DNA from: Choristoneura fumiferana
Lineage: Eukaryota; Arthropoda; Insecta; Lepidoptera; Tortricidae
DNA: 64,000 nt
Assembly (NCBI RefSeq): GCF_025370935.1
Contig: NC_133482.1
Span: 2,707,593 to 2,771,592, forward strand
Reading direction: 5' to 3'
Every line of letters begins with the position of its first letter. The first letter of the stretch is position 1. Shown here piece after piece: positions 61,926 to 64,000 of this stretch. Position numbers and translations under genes: made by a program. The notes beneath the pieces are model-generated. The model saw nothing but the letters and a program-made list of their open reading frames with translations. It did no database searches and was not told the origin of the DNA.

Positions 61926-62100
61926 ATTATCCAGTTAACAGATGAGTGAAAGACGTTCTTAAACGTATCCTACATATCCACGTAACTTAGTTTTATTGTT
62001 AGTTTTAGTGTTTTAGCCTTATTACTGTAAGGTGTTGGTTCTGGTGAAACCAAATAAATCTTTCTCTTTTCTTCTTTCTTTATTTCTTTATCCTCTACTT
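61926..62100 (+). repeat. Retroelement 3' end with AAATAAA signal and (CTTT)n
   Basis: GGTGTTGGTTCTGGTGAAAC followed by CAAATAAATCTTTCTCTTTT and a CTTT-rich run resembles a LINE or SINE 3' end. No coding is attached. Confidence 0.4.
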
Positions 62101-64000
62101 ATATTTGTCTTGCATAATTGTGAGACCGGTCGCGGATACTGCAATCATGTTGTCCTATTCTAGCTAAAAATTCAGGCCTTTGAACAAACTCTATGCCTAA
62201 AAAAACCTTTAAAAGATGAAGTTTGAGTTCCCAACTGAGCTGCTATTTTAACATCGCTTTGAGAGTTGCCTAATGAGCTCCCAAACTAATAAGCGTTGGT
62301 CATTCTAGGATGAGACAACTAGCTTACAACATCCTTAATATAAACCCAGTATAAGCGGAGTAGAGCTCAAATTAGATTGCTTTAGAATTCAATATAGACC
62401 CTTGTAATGATACGCAATTTGGCTGTCTGAAAATGGGAAATTGGAAAAAAAACGTACAAAATTGAGAAAAATTTAATATTTTTTTCGGGCCTCAAAGTCT
62501 GGTTTCAATGAAACTTGCTTGGTTCTTGAGAAAATAATTATTGATGTAAATGAACTAAATAATACTCAAACAATTATTTTGCTTGCATGCGACCTTACGA
62601 TAGGTACGTCTATTCAACAAATTTGCGGTCATGCAGCTCCTTGTGCACATTTGCATTTGGGAGAAAATTGATTTTTTTAACTTTTTGCTTTTATGATGAA
62701 CTTCCGTTGAGTTCGAAACGTGTTAATGTAATATGATGGTGGTGAGAGTAGAGTTTGTGAAATTTGTTTATTTTCATATAGCGAGCAGGCGGAAGAGCTG
62801 CGTGAACATTTTTGTTGTATGGACGTAGTGATAAATGTTTTATTTTTACTTTAACGTAAAAATTCTTAGTTTAAAGAAATATATTTCAAAAGTAAAAAAA
62901 AAAGGATTAGTTTATAGTTAATTGTAATAGGCGTCCACAAAGTAACGCCTCCTGATTCAACAAGTTATATATTTTTTATAAATCAAAAAGTACAAAAAAG
63001 GACATTGAAAAAAGCGTTACATAAATCATCAGGCTTTCTGTCAAGTCTCGTACCATCTGGTGACCAGATCTAACACTCAAGTCATCAATCGAGAATTCTA
63101 TAAATTTCTAAAAACCCGCCAAATTCCCATTGCTCCATACCTCAGCACCTCATAACTCAATGGGCTGCATATCTACGTCATCACAGGTTGTTATCCTATC
63201 CAGCCAGGACCTTTTATCCATGGAACTGTCCATAACTTACAATCTCACGCATCCATTTAACACGAAGCTAGTAGAGTAGACTACCTTACGTAGGATATAT
63301 TGTGCCGCCGCCGAGAAAATTGAGTGCATGTATCAATAGCTTGTTAAATGCTGTGGAAGGTAGTAATAGGACGATACTAGGATTGAAGGTTTTGCTTTTG
63401 CTGTTTACGTTAGGCTGAATAGGCTGTAAAAGATGACAACAAAAAGAGAAACCTAGTGGTACAAGGTGTCTTAAAATGAACCTGAGATGTTTCAGCGGGT
63501 GGTTGGGTTGATTCGTCTCAACATCACTCTAAATATTTTTCAAGAACTTTTAACTATCGTATTACGAAGATAAATGTTATCCTTTATTAATGGATTCAAA
63601 CTTGAATACCTAAATGCTGTTGAAGGTTGCATTTTGAATCTAAAATTCGATGAAGCATCTTCATAGAGGTCGTCTCAAAATAACTTCACATTCCACACAG
63701 TGTTCAGTCAAACCTAGTCTGTCGTAAAATCCCGGATATTTTTTAAGACATCTTGTATTATGTAATATTAGAAATAAAAGGAAAAGCAAAAATACAGTCC
63801 GTCAAATAAAACGTCCCGAGTCACACCAGGCCACAGAATAAGTAATAGTACAAGTACAGAAAGTTCTCTCTTTTGATATGGTTGGCGAAAGCCGCCATTT
63901 TATATGCCTATGTAATTTTTATTAGCAAAATCACCGCGCACACACAAGCAACATTGAACTCTAGTGCTGCGCGCAAAGGTCGTTATTATTCAGCACCAGC
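62101..64000. other. Unassigned stretch to the window end
   Basis: No supportable gene or named repeat. At 63458-63495 TACAAGGTGTCTTAAAATGA looks loosely like a mariner terminal repeat preceded by TA, but I find no partner end. The rest is AT-rich. Confidence 0.4.

Noticed and set aside
63458..63495. A second mariner element end
   Set aside because: Only a loose match to TACAGGGTGTC and no inverted partner was found in the window.

Overview
The window looks like lepidopteran (moth or butterfly) nuclear DNA. It is AT-rich and carries repeat classes I associate with Lepidoptera from memory: tRNA-derived SINEs ending in (GAT)n or ATAAATAA, RTE-like LINE ends with (ATG)n tails, and 3' repeats ending near TTTCGCATTTATAATATTAG. 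A TTAGG-type telomere motif also occurs inside a minisatellite. No database search was possible, so all family names rest on motif recognition.

I find no intact host gene, rRNA, functional tRNA or CRISPR array. Every protein signal I can defend is a fragment of a transposable element. The window is a gene desert, or a large intron or intergenic tract, built from nested mobile elements. There are two assembly gaps: 10 N at 24771-24780 and 100 N at 60420-60519.

Layout. 1-4.6 kb: LINE ends, a SINE remnant and palindromic MITEs. 4.6-5.5 kb: a hAT-like element with an 8-bp target duplication, holding a nested TAA-flanked element. 7.25-8.69 kb: a Tc1/mariner-type element with about 285-bp terminal inverted repeats. 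11-14 kb: microsatellite, SINE hairpin and MITE. 14.16-23.33 kb and 24.78-33.06 kb: two nearly identical blocks in the same orientation, the second starting at the first base after the 10-N gap. They differ by clean insertions or deletions: a mariner/DUF4817-like element only in the second; two SINEs and a tandem duplication carrying a LINE insertion only in the first. 33-50 kb: scattered repeats, including a recombinase-like coding fragment split by a MITE at 38.2 kb. 49.8-50.1 kb: a TTAGG-bearing minisatellite. 50.6-57.6 kb: SINEs, LINE ends and a young TRIM retrotransposon (54804-55542) whose two 185-bp LTRs read as identical. 58 kb to the end: a candidate solo LTR, MITEs, LINE tails and sequence I cannot assign.

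The elements are related to one another. The (GAT)n SINE shares its 3' end with the RTE-like LINE fragments, which suggests that LINE mobilises it. The paired blocks act as a natural comparison giving empty sites for several insertions. The leading explanation for the pair is two uncollapsed haplotypes placed in tandem; a real recent segmental duplication is the alternative.
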